This document shows, in pieces, positions 26,401-38,200 of a stretch of DNA of 64,000 bases. The stretch is taken from NCBI GenBank assembly GCA_003864495.1, contig ML133476.1, positions 74,802-138,801 of the forward strand. The letters run 5' to 3'. The DNA comes from Nemopilema nomurai. Taxonomy: Eukaryota; Cnidaria; Scyphozoa; Rhizostomeae; Rhizostomatidae. Numbering within the stretch: position 1 is the stretch's first letter; every line of letters starts with the position of its first letter. The notes below the pieces were generated by a model, which saw nothing but the letters and a program-made list of their open reading frames with translations, did not search any database and was not told where the DNA came from. Both the position numbers and the translations under genes were made by a program.

Positions 26401-27124
26401 CTGACCTTTCATGCTCAATTTATATGTTTTATCACTCGCAGTTTCCCTTGGATGAATTTCTCCACAGGTTTTGATTGAAAACAGCACTTTATTGAACAAT
26501 TCGGCCTCCATCACCCTCCCCCCCCCCCCAAATCCTAAACCAACTTTGTCGTTTATACCTTCCAGCTTTGTTCTTTTTTCAGTTATAGCTTCCTCAGTTG
26601 TACCTTTGTTTTTCGTTAGATATAACTTCACATTTGTTTAATGATTGCAAACAAGGCTAACCATGTATTTATCTATCTAATTAATTATGGAAAGCAGTTT
26701 ATAAAATTCTTGCAGATTGACAGTGTTCTTCATGCTCAAAGCAATTAGCATCCCATAAATTTAAGCGAATTGTTGTGTGACGTTCTCCCTGCGTTGTGCT
26801 AATTTTTGTGACCCTATTGATCGAATCTATTTAAACGGATAGTGCATCTTAGTATCCAACTTTCATTTACACTGTTCCTTTCGTAAGATATAGCATGTTT
26901 TTGCAAAATGTTCACATCTATTTCACATCTTACTCAGTTTTGATCTTTAGGGGCCTAATTTGGAAAGGCGGCTTTTGGTAATGACATCGCAATACATGTC
27001 AGTACAAATGCCTGTTATTAATAAGCTTTTGCATTCATTCTGGCTTTTCTACTTTCGTTTCTAGCTGTGGTCAATTAATCGGCGGCTAGTCGCATGTGGT
27101 GCTGCGCAGTGGCTGGAGATGTAG
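23402..27124 (+). CDS. AKAP1: AKAP1-type KH and Tudor domain protein
   Basis: AKAP1 anchors protein kinase A and RNA at the mitochondrial outer membrane; that role is known for the family. Exons are 23402-24471, 25441-25508, 26182-26315 and 27065-27124, all phases agreeing, giving 443 aa with stop TAG at 27122. A KH domain spans about residues 156-225 with the GxxG loop as GRGG (172-175). An extended Tudor domain runs from about 256 to 436, with VVNAGHF, VDYGTY and ADFLEVPFLASE, and ends INRRLV..GAAQWLEM, matching AKAP1's C-terminus. The start at 23402 was chosen because an in-frame TAA lies just upstream; Met17 (MSEKPEAK) is an alternative. The N-terminal VLLTAISSVLKTLLT is amphipathic and could be a targeting or kinase-anchor helix, but this is unproven. 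The protein is much shorter than vertebrate AKAP1 (about 900 aa). A 192-codon antisense frame over exon 3 is a shadow. A 12-nt C run sits at 26518-26529 in the last intron. Confidence 0.88.
26951..26977 (+). other. Possible 27-nt cassette exon of AKAP1
   Basis: The segment lies between TTTAG and GTAATG, with both borders in phase 0. It would insert nine residues (GPNLERRLL) between exons 3 and 4. The family alignment reads best without it, so it could be an alternative exon or chance. Confidence 0.25.
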
Positions 27125-29273
27125 TTGCGGATACGATTTACGTGTAATCACCAAGAGTTGGTCAAATTGAACTAGATTTTTGTAACCTTTCAGTGTTCTC
27201 TAAACAAGTTATCAGCACCTTCTACAAAATCTGAAGCATCTAGCCCTGTGATATGCCTGTTTGAACGCTAGCAGAAGTTTAAAAAGTAATCGTTCGTAAA
27301 GTGAAGAGAAAATTATATTTGGTGGGAGGGTTGGTGGTATTAGTTGCCTTTCTAAAACTCAGAATAGAACTCCTGGTTCCTTAACAGCCCTCTTGGATTT
27401 CATAGCTCTTGGATTGCGGAGGATGTAATGCTTCAGGTGGGATGTATGATCATCGTTTCGTTTTTTGAAATAACATTTGCTTTTTTAACAAACGTCTTAA
27501 CCCAGCAGTAATCTTATGTTGCTGCGAAAAATCATAAATTGCAACATTTTTTAACTTCCTTAACATGATTGCAAAACGTACGTTTACGACGTTGACTTTC
27601 TGTGTAACCATCAAATGGTTTTAATTCAAGTTGCATTTTTTAACTTAGTACCAAAACACGCAAAACGTTATGTAGATATTGATTCTTCACAATACTAGCA
27701 CTTGACTGTCTTGAAATAAATTGTTAAACCTAACAAGGTATTGTAGATAACCTTTGTCAGCCACTCTTCGCGATATGGCTAGACCTATGACTATGACTAG
27801 AGTTTGGCGCCCCGTACTGTGTAAACAGCAGAGAAAGAACGAAGTAGAAAAGTATGAAATGCATGACCGCATACTAGTTTGAGTCCTACTCACAAAAGAA
27901 CCTTGGGCGATACAGATTTTGATATGTCTTCAAAGTACTCTCCATTTTAGATTGGCACAACGGAACGTTTAAAGAACGAAAGTAGATTGTCATCTCAAAT
28001 ATAACTAAATTTAAAGATCTTTCTAAAGGACGCCTTTTGCATCTTGTCCTTCGACAAAGATTTCGGTTTTAAGTTAAGATAACAGAGATTCAGTAGAACT
28101 ACACAAAGACTATTTTTAGGATAATGAAGTTTAGCAGAAGCTTTTAAAATCTTTGAGATCTAAAAACGTTACCAACATTTTTATGCCTTTCTCTAAAGGC
28201 AGATTGTTTTTTGTCTATTTTGCAATAGAAGTATTGGCGAAATTCTTTATGATTCATTATAAAACATTAGCTCTGTAAAGACCCTATCTAGTTGTTTACT
28301 ACAAATTATTTCTTACCTTTAGTTTATGAATTTTTTAATGTAGATAATGTTGATAATACGTTTAAAGTCATAATTCTGTTTTGGGGGTCTCAAATTATAA
28401 ATATTTATTATTAAAGCTATTATACTCTATGCGAGCAGGAATGAAATCGCGAAAAAACAGTATATCTACGAAAAGTTTAAATTTGGTGTTTTCTCTTTAC
28501 TTTTTTCTACCAGTTCCTGGGAAGAAATTTAACAAACGAACTAAATAAGGTCAAATCAGTATTCACGCTACAAATAGAGTTATCAGATCTGCCTAAAGTC
28601 TGGAGCTTTTGGTAGTATCTACATTTACTTCATCTTTTCAAAAATGGAACGTTTCATACAAAATTTCCCGACGTTTCCATACTGTGAGGAGTATCGGACG
28701 CAAAACTTGGTTCCGCTATTATAGCTATTGTGAAGTTTTGAACCACAAAGCACTTGTTCAAATGTTCCAAACATCCAACCAGACCAACTTTTCAGAATAT
28801 TTTGCACGTCAAGGTATTTTGCAGAGTACTGCTAGTCCTTGGTATATAGGAGAACCCGAAAAGCTTTTCCGAGTAGACATCTCGCGCATATGAGGAATTC
28901 GTGTTAATAATCTTGGCTTTACGACAAAAGGCAGGATAGCAAACTGGTGGCATAAAAGTGATTCTCATGCCCATCAGGTTGCAAGCCTCAATAAGAGAGT
29001 GACAACAAAGCGATTTAAGTCTCATGGAATTAAATCTTGATCACGTAAGGGAATCTTGAGCAACTACTTATGGCTGGTGTAGAATAAATGAATAATCTCA
29101 ATTGAATAGGAAGCTGCTGATTCAAATATCATCTGCTAGAGTTGTTTATGTTTATGATAGCGAAGGTGAATTGTCAGAAAAACAAGAAACATAACTTTAT
29201 AAACAGCAAAAAATTATTTTTTAACATATTCGAAAATGTACAAATATCTTACAAAACAGAATAGGCAGGAATA
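27125..29273. other. Convergent intergenic region, AKAP1 to HIRA 3' ends
   Basis: This holds the 3' flanks of both genes. AATAAA at 27715-27720 (plus) is a possible AKAP1 polyadenylation signal. A segment at 28.6-29.0 kb carries 60-95-codon frames on both strands with no recognisable domain; they are not called. Confidence 0.5.
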
Positions 29274-32200
29274 TCACCTCTTGTTGAGATATTCAATCTG
29301 CTCTTTAAATTCTGTATAAAGTCTTTGAAATCTTAGATTTGAACCTGAAAATGGAAGTAATCAGGATTACGAACCACATTGACGGTCGGACGGTAGCTGG
29401 AAAAAAGCAGGTTCATGAACATAGTCAAAACAATTGACCGAGCAAACTGGTTCAATCTACTGGTAAAGAAAGAGAACGTAACAAGGCTATAACTGCAATG
29501 AGAAATCTCATGGCCTAAACTAACAATCCTTGATCTTGTTCCCTTTATCGATATCATAAACACCAGTGCTTAAATGTGGTAAAAAAAGAATGAAAACAAC
29601 AGACGTACGCATTGGCATTTATATAAGCAAGGCGCTAAAATTCTATCTTGCAAATGCTACTGGAATAGTAATGAAAATTAGGGAAAAGCCATAAAACAAA
29701 GTGATATGAAGTGTCCACTACAGTAGCGAGTAGGCTTAACACCACTCGTTCCTTAACTTGGGCCAGCGATTATTAGCAAACAAATGTTTTGAGGTACAAA
29801 ATTTTACAATAGCAAGATATATCGAAACCATAATTGAATTAGATGCTAGTTATTAATTATGTCGAATAATCAAATAAATTTTATCTGACAGCTGCCCAAG
29901 TTCTTCGACACGTGGGTTGCCATCACATACCAATACATTTTACATGCATAATCATTTGGCTGATAATTGTGTATACAAACTACAAATCTGTAAATATCCT
30001 TAAAAAGTGCAAAGCTACAAACACCTTCCTCATACACTATATTACTTTCGTAGAAGTGAGAAAAATGGAGCAATGGCAAAAAGAGTTCTTACCTATAATC
30101 GGTAGGGCATCGTTCAAAAGATCTCTTTTTCTAAAAACCTATAACAAAGATAAACAAAACAAAAGTTAAAATTCTACGTTTTAATTTCATCTCATAAAAT
30201 TCTACGCTAGCCAATAGATTGATAACACATGATAATTTTCCTGTGACAATTTTAAGTACATATGAAATTAAAAAAGCCTTACTCGAGCCCCCAGAAATAG
30301 AATGAATTGAAGAAAAAACACCATTTCTACAACAATTGTTGAAACATAAGTGTACAACGTTGTAACTCGCTGTTTAGCAAGCTAAAAGCACGTGGTCCGT
30401 TTAAATGAAACAGAAAGAAAAATTGCAGTGAGCAAGTTATCATGGTTAAATATTATGAATTGGTGATATTCTTTTGCGGGGATTTTACACAGTTACAGGG
30501 GTTTGACGTCAGTTTTGCAGCGCTGAATAGATGTGCAAATTCAGTTACAAAAAACATGACCAAAATAAATGCTAATATCAAACAACCAGGCCTTTAACTA
30601 TACATTGAGGCATCTCTTCCTATAAAGGTTTTGGTATTTAATATTCCTTATGAAATGACAAAATACAATAGAATATTATACAACATAATGAAGCAAATTT
30701 TTGCAAAACGGATATGTAATTTGTTTGGATAAACACCTTACACAATTGGTGTAACAATAATGAAATAAATTTTACTTCATATCACTTTATGCAATACAAC
30801 AATGGTTAATACAAAAATTACGAAGGTCCACTCAGAATTTTAGTATTTGCAGTAATCAGATGATACAAAATAGAGTGGGGGGAAGTTTTAATAATGCATA
30901 AACGACTTGAACCTGCTGGCTCAATAACATTTCAAATTTTAAACCCTCATAGGTAATCTCGGGTACTCAAAAGTAGGACCTAGGCTATGAGGGCTCCTCC
31001 ACAGCGACATAATTGGCCCTCAGCGACAAAACAGCTGGAACGGCGGTTATGTAATATGATGTTGTCAAAACCATGTGTCGAATTTCCCGGGCAACATGAA
31101 GAATGGCGAGCAAATATCGAAAGAAATCTTTGTAGAAATGGCAATTTGCATGCGGTCAAAGTCGGACTTCTACAACAAGTAACTGAGAGGCTTGTAATGA
31201 AAAAACAAACTCTCTACCAGTATCTTTGGCTGCCACGTGCCCTCCTTGGCGGTCTCAGCTTTGCGATGACATGGGCCTTGCAGGTCTTCGCAAAGTTCTC
31301 TAAGTCGCTGTTCCTCTCCTATACGAGCAACGTAGACATAAAAGCATACTGTCAATCCAGGCAGTGTTGAAGTTTCAAAGTGGTTACCAATTTAGGAAAC
31401 AAGTAAAGAGGAAATGTCGTCGAGTGACGGAGACATTTTGTAACTTCCCGAGCCACTGCTTGGAGCTCGTACCATGGTAGGAGCGGTGGCTGGAAATTGT
31501 GTTTTCATTTGATGGCAGATAACTCAATATGTGCAAGCAATAGTCACGTGCAGTTGCTGAAAATCCCACAGGAATGTTTCAATGAGGATGGTACCAACAG
31601 AGGGGGTTTACGTTGGGGGTGTATCCACTTTGTCTACGAAAAGTTGTTTCATAATTTTGTGTGTTCTAATTGCATGGAAAGGGTCATTCCACCACAGAGT
31701 ATCATGGACTCGATTAAGAGATTGCATATGTTCTAGCATCATTAAGACATGTGAATTTGATTTTAGACTTTTTTCTTAATTCACTATCCACAGTCAATCC
31801 CAACCATTTAATCAATTATACAGAAACGGACTGTTATTAAGATTCAAATCTCGGCAAAAAAGTGAGTTCATGCACTTAGAGAGTTGAAATGTGTGCGCAG
31901 TGCAAGTTTAAAAGGGCTTTGCCTAGCTCATCTAGGTCTCAGCTCTCGCAGTAAAGAGTGACAGACGTCAAAAACTGGCAATTTTCAAAAATAAACACAC
32001 CTGATTGTACAAGATACCGGACGTACGTCATGAACCAGAAGTGGTATTCCTCTGAGGATCTCAGTACCAGTGCAGAGCACAGTTGGTTCTAAAAGCAAAA
32101 CAAGTCGCTTTTGAAAATAGGTTGTTGATGAATATGTCACCTTGAATTTTGGTTAGGAGCTTTCTGGTAACCTGATGATAACATACGTTGATGAAGAGTG

Positions 32201-35200
32201 TCGTACCCCATAAATTAAGGTATGAAAAAACAAACGATCTATACCTCCAAATGACTTATCGTGCAAGTTTGCTGCTTGTTTGAGTTCATTCGCAGATCTT
32301 GAGCAGTTTGGCGCACCAACCTGTATCAAGCAGAAGAGCCTCGTGCAAGTTAATCGCCGATCAAAACAAATCGGTTGAGCGGCGTGATTACGAATCCGAA
32401 TCATCAGGTTAAAAAAGATGCACCTCTGTTGTACAAAAAAGCTGAGTGGGTACTGAGTGGGTACGACAGAGTGAGTGAGGCACATTTACAGAAGCTGGAA
32501 GTAGAAGAAATGGCACCCAGGCAACAACGGGAATTGAAAATTGCATTGTTTGCAAAATCTGGCACATCAACGATCAGAACATTCTTAGTTTTCTAAGCTA
32601 TCTAGACAAAAAACGTTTATGACTGGAGATGGCATTACAAGGAGAAAGAGTGGAAGCTTGGGGAACACCTAGCTATCATCAAGAATAACTGACATATATT
32701 ATGCTAGGGGGAGCACACCCATTCCAACTGACTACTGAAGATGACATATCGGTACCTTTCTGAAGATGACTGGACAAAGTTCAACATTCCGTTCGGCTTT
32801 TTGCCAGGCACAGATCCATGGAAAGACGATGAAGATTGCAGTGGATCTTCGCGACTTGAGATTTGAGTCCTAGAGAGGTATCACGGTCAGACCCTTGATG
32901 TACTCAGAAAAATAATGGCAAAAATATACTAGTATAGTTTAGACTGATGCAAATCAATGATGATCATTGTCTTATTACCGATGTCACTGACAATAATAAA
33001 GGAGCATGGATGGCGCTCTTTGACGATGAAAACGGCAGTGGTGATGATCACGATGATGATGGTGACGATGATCATAATCACGGTGAAAATGATCGTGATG
33101 ATCGTGACGGCGAAGATGATTATTGATATGATGGTGTTAGTGATGATCGTGATTATGATCGTGGTGATGATCTTGATGATGATAGTGATGATGATCGTGA
33201 TGTTGATGAATATGACGGAATCGTGATGATGGCAACGATGCTCATAATGACGGTGAAGATCAACATGATGATCGTGATTATGATCGTGGTGATGATCTTG
33301 ATGATACTCTTTATGATATTCGCTGCCATGAATGCTAGGAAGCTTGATGATAATATTGATTTATAATTCACAATCGATTATGGGAAGATTCGCACCATGA
33401 GTCTAGAGATTCTGAGAACGCATATGAGCTGGAATCTGCAAGTGATATAATAGGCACTCCATTATCTGTGATGAATGTTTGACTTATGCTGGTTCCTGTA
33501 AAAAAGAAAGGCAATACAGTTCGGGTCAAAAAATGACAAACCTGAGATTAAAAACGCACCCCTGAGAACAGTGCCATCTACTCGTGGAAATAAAATCTGA
33601 AGACTACAGAAACATCACTGCTAAAATAATAATTTCAATACTGCAACCAAATTTATAAAACTAAATATAACCTTTTATAAGATGATGTATTGATTCTCTT
33701 GCTATTTTCACCTGACGTTTGCTAACATCCCTATAAGAACAATCATATCATACATAAACCAATATCGGGAAACGGATGCTGTAGGCAAATGGTTACTCAA
33801 AGGGAAGATGCTTTATTATCGGGAGATTTTAAAAAATATTGCGCATACTCTCCATCAAGAAGAAAAAACAGGAGATACTGGCCTTGTCTACAGCAAGCGT
33901 TAGTGACGAAAATTGCATAAACTCGGAATTCTACATACAACGATACTCTTGTACCAACTGGTTATAACAATAGACAAGAAAGTTTGAGAGCGCTGACTTA
34001 CCAAACATTCACATAACTAGATGACGTAATAACGAACACAAAATCTCCGCTGCATTGCAAAATCGCAACATGCGATGACAACATCATCGTAGGCATGATT
34101 CTAAAAACAGCAAAAACATCAATGGCGACACAGTAGAAGAGGATGAGCCGTTGCTGTTATTGTTAATAAAATTTTTCGATCGTAGTCGAACTTGTGAAAC
34201 TATATTGAGAAGCAGGAAAAAGCAAATGATCTTGTCTGAGAAAAACCACTACTATAAACTCTTGAAATGGTCGTGTTCATGAGTTGACAACGGGTATGAC
34301 GCACGAATTGTAAATATAAACCTGATTCGGAGGAATATTCGTCAATTGGTAAATTAGCGTGATCAAAAATCGAAAATGGCTTTGTAGTGGCGTAGCCAAC
34401 GCTACACTGAACTGTGCTGACCCCGCAGCTACAAGCAGTAGACTAATTCCCATCGTTTTCAATGACCTCCTCTAAACTTTTGTCCATTTCAAAGCAATGT
34501 TTTCTGGCCTAACAACTAAAGGCAGCGTTATGGCTCCTGAAGAAGAGGACAAATCTAGAGAAAAAATATATTTCTAGATTGTTTTTGGTGCTGCTAACCA
34601 AAAGAATATTCTTTCTTCTTCAAAGGCCCCTCTTTACTTGTAAATGCTTCTCTCAACAATTTTGGCGGCACCTTAAAGTCAGTCGACAACACCTGGAAAC
34701 TATTTCATTGAGTTTTGATGATGATAGTTGGCTTGAAACGATATGAATTTGCAATGTTAAATACCAATCAAGGTCAAAAACAGAAACACGTGCATTGAAT
34801 AGCCTAGATTTGTTTCACGAAGCGTGCACGTGACAATGTTGGCTTCCACTCAGCATCAATTTGAACGCCTCGTGTCGAGAAACATCTAACAATGGGTGAC
34901 CGAATTCATTTGCATGGAGAATATGAAGTGAACTGCAGTAACTACCTTCTGCCCTGCTTGGAAAAAACGTGTATCGACTTGTTCTGGCAAGCCACACAAA
35001 CGAAGTGCCTGCAAAAGAATTGTTTCATCAAAGTAGAACTTGAGGTAGTAGAGTTAAGTACAGCAAATATTGAAAAGAAACTTTTTTATTGCATTCTTAG
35101 TGTAAACAGATGCTGTACAATCGGGATGGATCCAAAGTTTGCAAGCCTGTTGCTCATTGATCAATATATACAATAATATGATAAAATGTTAACGATATAT

Positions 35201-38200
35201 AAAAGATCTAAAAAAGCAATGTTCTCCTTTAGTACTTTGTTTTCTAAAGGGTTCGCATAAATTGAGTATTTCTAAAAGCCTGAATTTAACAAGGGGACCC
35301 GCATCGTTGCTATGTCTCGTTAATTTCCTAGAGTATGACCCCGTCTACAAAATAAACCTGTCAATTCATTGATTAAAACAAACTGTGAACAAAGTAATTG
35401 ATAATATTGTGAATTATATGGGGGGAGTACAGGGGGGATGACTTACTCGCTGCAGGCCAGAGCAGTTGCAGGACTGGTCAAGTAAGCTTCCCATTTGGTG
35501 TTCTCCTTCTTGGTACACCGCAAAACGTTGAGTGAGAGAACTAGAATCAAGGAATGACGTCATATTCTGATCAATAGAACACGAGGCAGCTAAAGCGTTC
35601 GGAATGAGAAACCAACCAAGTTGCATGATGAAGTAGCGATACTCTGCTTCTAAAGGCTAGAAATGTAGCGCCAACTTTCATAACAGAATGTTTTAAAATT
35701 GCTTGACTTGCTTATGAAAATGGGGCGAGGGATTCAACTCTACTATGAAATTTTGAATATCCTTGCATTTTTTAGCAGGTTGACTGTGCCAAAGTCCCAA
35801 AAATTGCCCCGCGTATGCATACAATATTTCAGGTCTTCAAGAAGGAATGAATGCGCAATCTTAATAGGCATACCTCCGTGACTTTGGACATTGTTATCGA
35901 CCTCAAAAACAACTTCTTCATCTTCTGCTTTGCCCGTAGACTCATTGACCTACCAATTCAGACCAACTCATTTCATTATGGATTCGAAAGTTAAACTTCG
36001 CTTGCAAAAAGCAAAGAATTCGCCTTGATATGGCAGATCGAAAAATGTGACGATGATGACTACAAGGAAACTATTCACCCTTATGAGAATTTATACTCAG
36101 CGGTCTTAACACTTGTTGCCATGGTAACGAAAGAGGCCGTGGTAGTGACAAAAGCTACAGAACAGTAATAACAGCAACATAAGTAGTTACACGATGACCT
36201 CAACGTGACTATCGGGTAGGAAAATCACAAAGCTAGAACTGTTTCCAGGGAAAAACAGTTTATTTGAGGGTGTCATACCAAGGGCTGTTTTGTACAACTG
36301 ACCTTCAAAGATAAATGCTTTTCCACCTTTGGGTGTTGAAGAATAAAAGACGGACTGCTGGGCCGTGACGTCACAGTGGGAGGATGTTCTGACTGTTTCT
36401 CCTCCCGAGCTTTCGTCTACAAAAGTTGGTAAAAATCAAATGCACACGACAAAACACTAGAATGAGATAGGTGCAATCTATGAGACAAAAATGAATGTAA
36501 TAGAAGACCGAGAAAGTATAGATACTCCCAGAGCTGGATGATTTCGTTCATGTTGACATGACGAATAAGCAAAGAATAGAGAATTGGATGAAGGATGGGG
36601 CGGGGATTAACATGAATGAAGTGTGGATGAATGAAATAGGAAAGAGTAAGCGATATTTCTTATTTGATACGACATCTATTGTAAATAGAACAGCCATCTT
36701 CGGTGAGTCATATAAGACTTTTGGAGGCGCCAAGACCTCTGCTAGTAAAGTAAGATAAGCCCTTTTCATGCTAAGCTCATTCGTGCTTCCCTAAAATACG
36801 ATAGCCTGTATCTAAAGTCAAAATGGCAAATAGCATACAGATACTGATTCCAGTGCAAAACACGAATTGGGTTGAAATGACAGCGGTAGGCAGTGTAAGG
36901 GGCAAAGGAACGCTTCTCTTTAAACAGCCATAAAATGTATCATATATAATTGACAAACGCAACACGCAGCACAGCTCACCAGGACAAGTGAATCGTCTTT
37001 GTGTTTCTCCTTGTTCTTGTCCTTCTCTTTTCTACCTCTTTTGCTCGGCGTTGTCTGGGAAACAGAATCCCCCTTACGTTTCGTAGTGACAGTCAGATTC
37101 TGGGTTGTTGTTGTTGTCGATAGGTCTGGCTGAGTGGCTTCCACACTCTTTTTATTCGGCGTGGAAGTTTTCAATTGGGCCTTCTGGCTTACCGATTCAA
37201 GTGTTGTTGTAGTTCCAACCGACTGCGGTCGTCTCCTAATGGACAAGTGAATTAAGTTTAACTCATCTTGCAGAGGCACAGCTGTCTGTCTCTCATAACT
37301 GGCAATAGGACATCTGAATGTATAGCAAACAGATACCAGTCTCCGTTCTTAACGGGACGCACTTTTACAGTATGCTAAATTTCTGATATTGCAAATAATA
37401 AAAAATTGCTCATATAATATATCAAATGCTGAGAACATTGCTTACACTGTTGGTGCTATTTTCATCACGTTGGTCAATAGGCCTTCACTTTCCTACGAAC
37501 AAAAACATAACTAGAGCCATGGATATCGATAATAGGAAGATAATTGGACTGAGCAACGAGATATTCTTGCTTTCAAGAGAGAACTTGGCCTTTCGAATAC
37601 GAGAAAAAGTACAAGATAACGATAACAGAAAATAATTTTAGGGAAGGCGTCGCTCAGTCAAAACTGTCTTGTTAACACGAAACAAACGTTCTCTTTGGGT
37701 CCCTTGCATCTAGCAATTGGCTAAATAGATAAACGCGCATTTAATGCAAACTAAACTTGATAACTCAATAACTGCTGGTCTAAGTTATACCTAAATATTT
37801 TATGGCAGCAAGACCAATTTACTACATGGCCGACAAAGAAAACATTGGTCCTCCGTAGGGTCGCTGGATAGCAGGGACACCTACCTGGGATTGTGGAACT
37901 TGGGAGTCTGGAGCGTAAATGTCAATGGCCGAAGGCAACTCGCTGTCGCTGTACAGAATGAAACAGGTTAATACGCAATACCAAGGTAAATACTGTCTAA
38001 GCAAAAAGTCTCAGAGAAGCAAAGGGATTTTTAAAGAGGGTTTTTCAAAACAGCTTTCTCTGCAGCCTTGGGCACATCTACAATCTACAAGCAGCCTATT
38101 TCAGTCCAGACTTACGCTGTTACTTTTTGCAGGTTTATGGATTTTAGGGGTGCCAGACAGTTGACGCGATCTTCTTCCAATGAGAAAATGGGAAATGATG

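Noticed and set aside
26053..26631. 192-codon minus-strand open frame
   Set aside because: Antisense to AKAP1 exon 3 and its flanks, with no recognisable domain. The plus-strand exon has splice sites and homology.
30987..31370. 127-codon plus-strand frame
   Set aside because: Shadow of HIRA exon 31207-31318, which reads [12 protein letters not shown] on the minus strand.
34277..34462. Minus-strand frame with a signal-peptide-like start ([11 protein letters not shown])
   Set aside because: Overlaps the proposed HIRA exon 34322-34428 in another frame; that exon fits HIRA's phase and sequence better.
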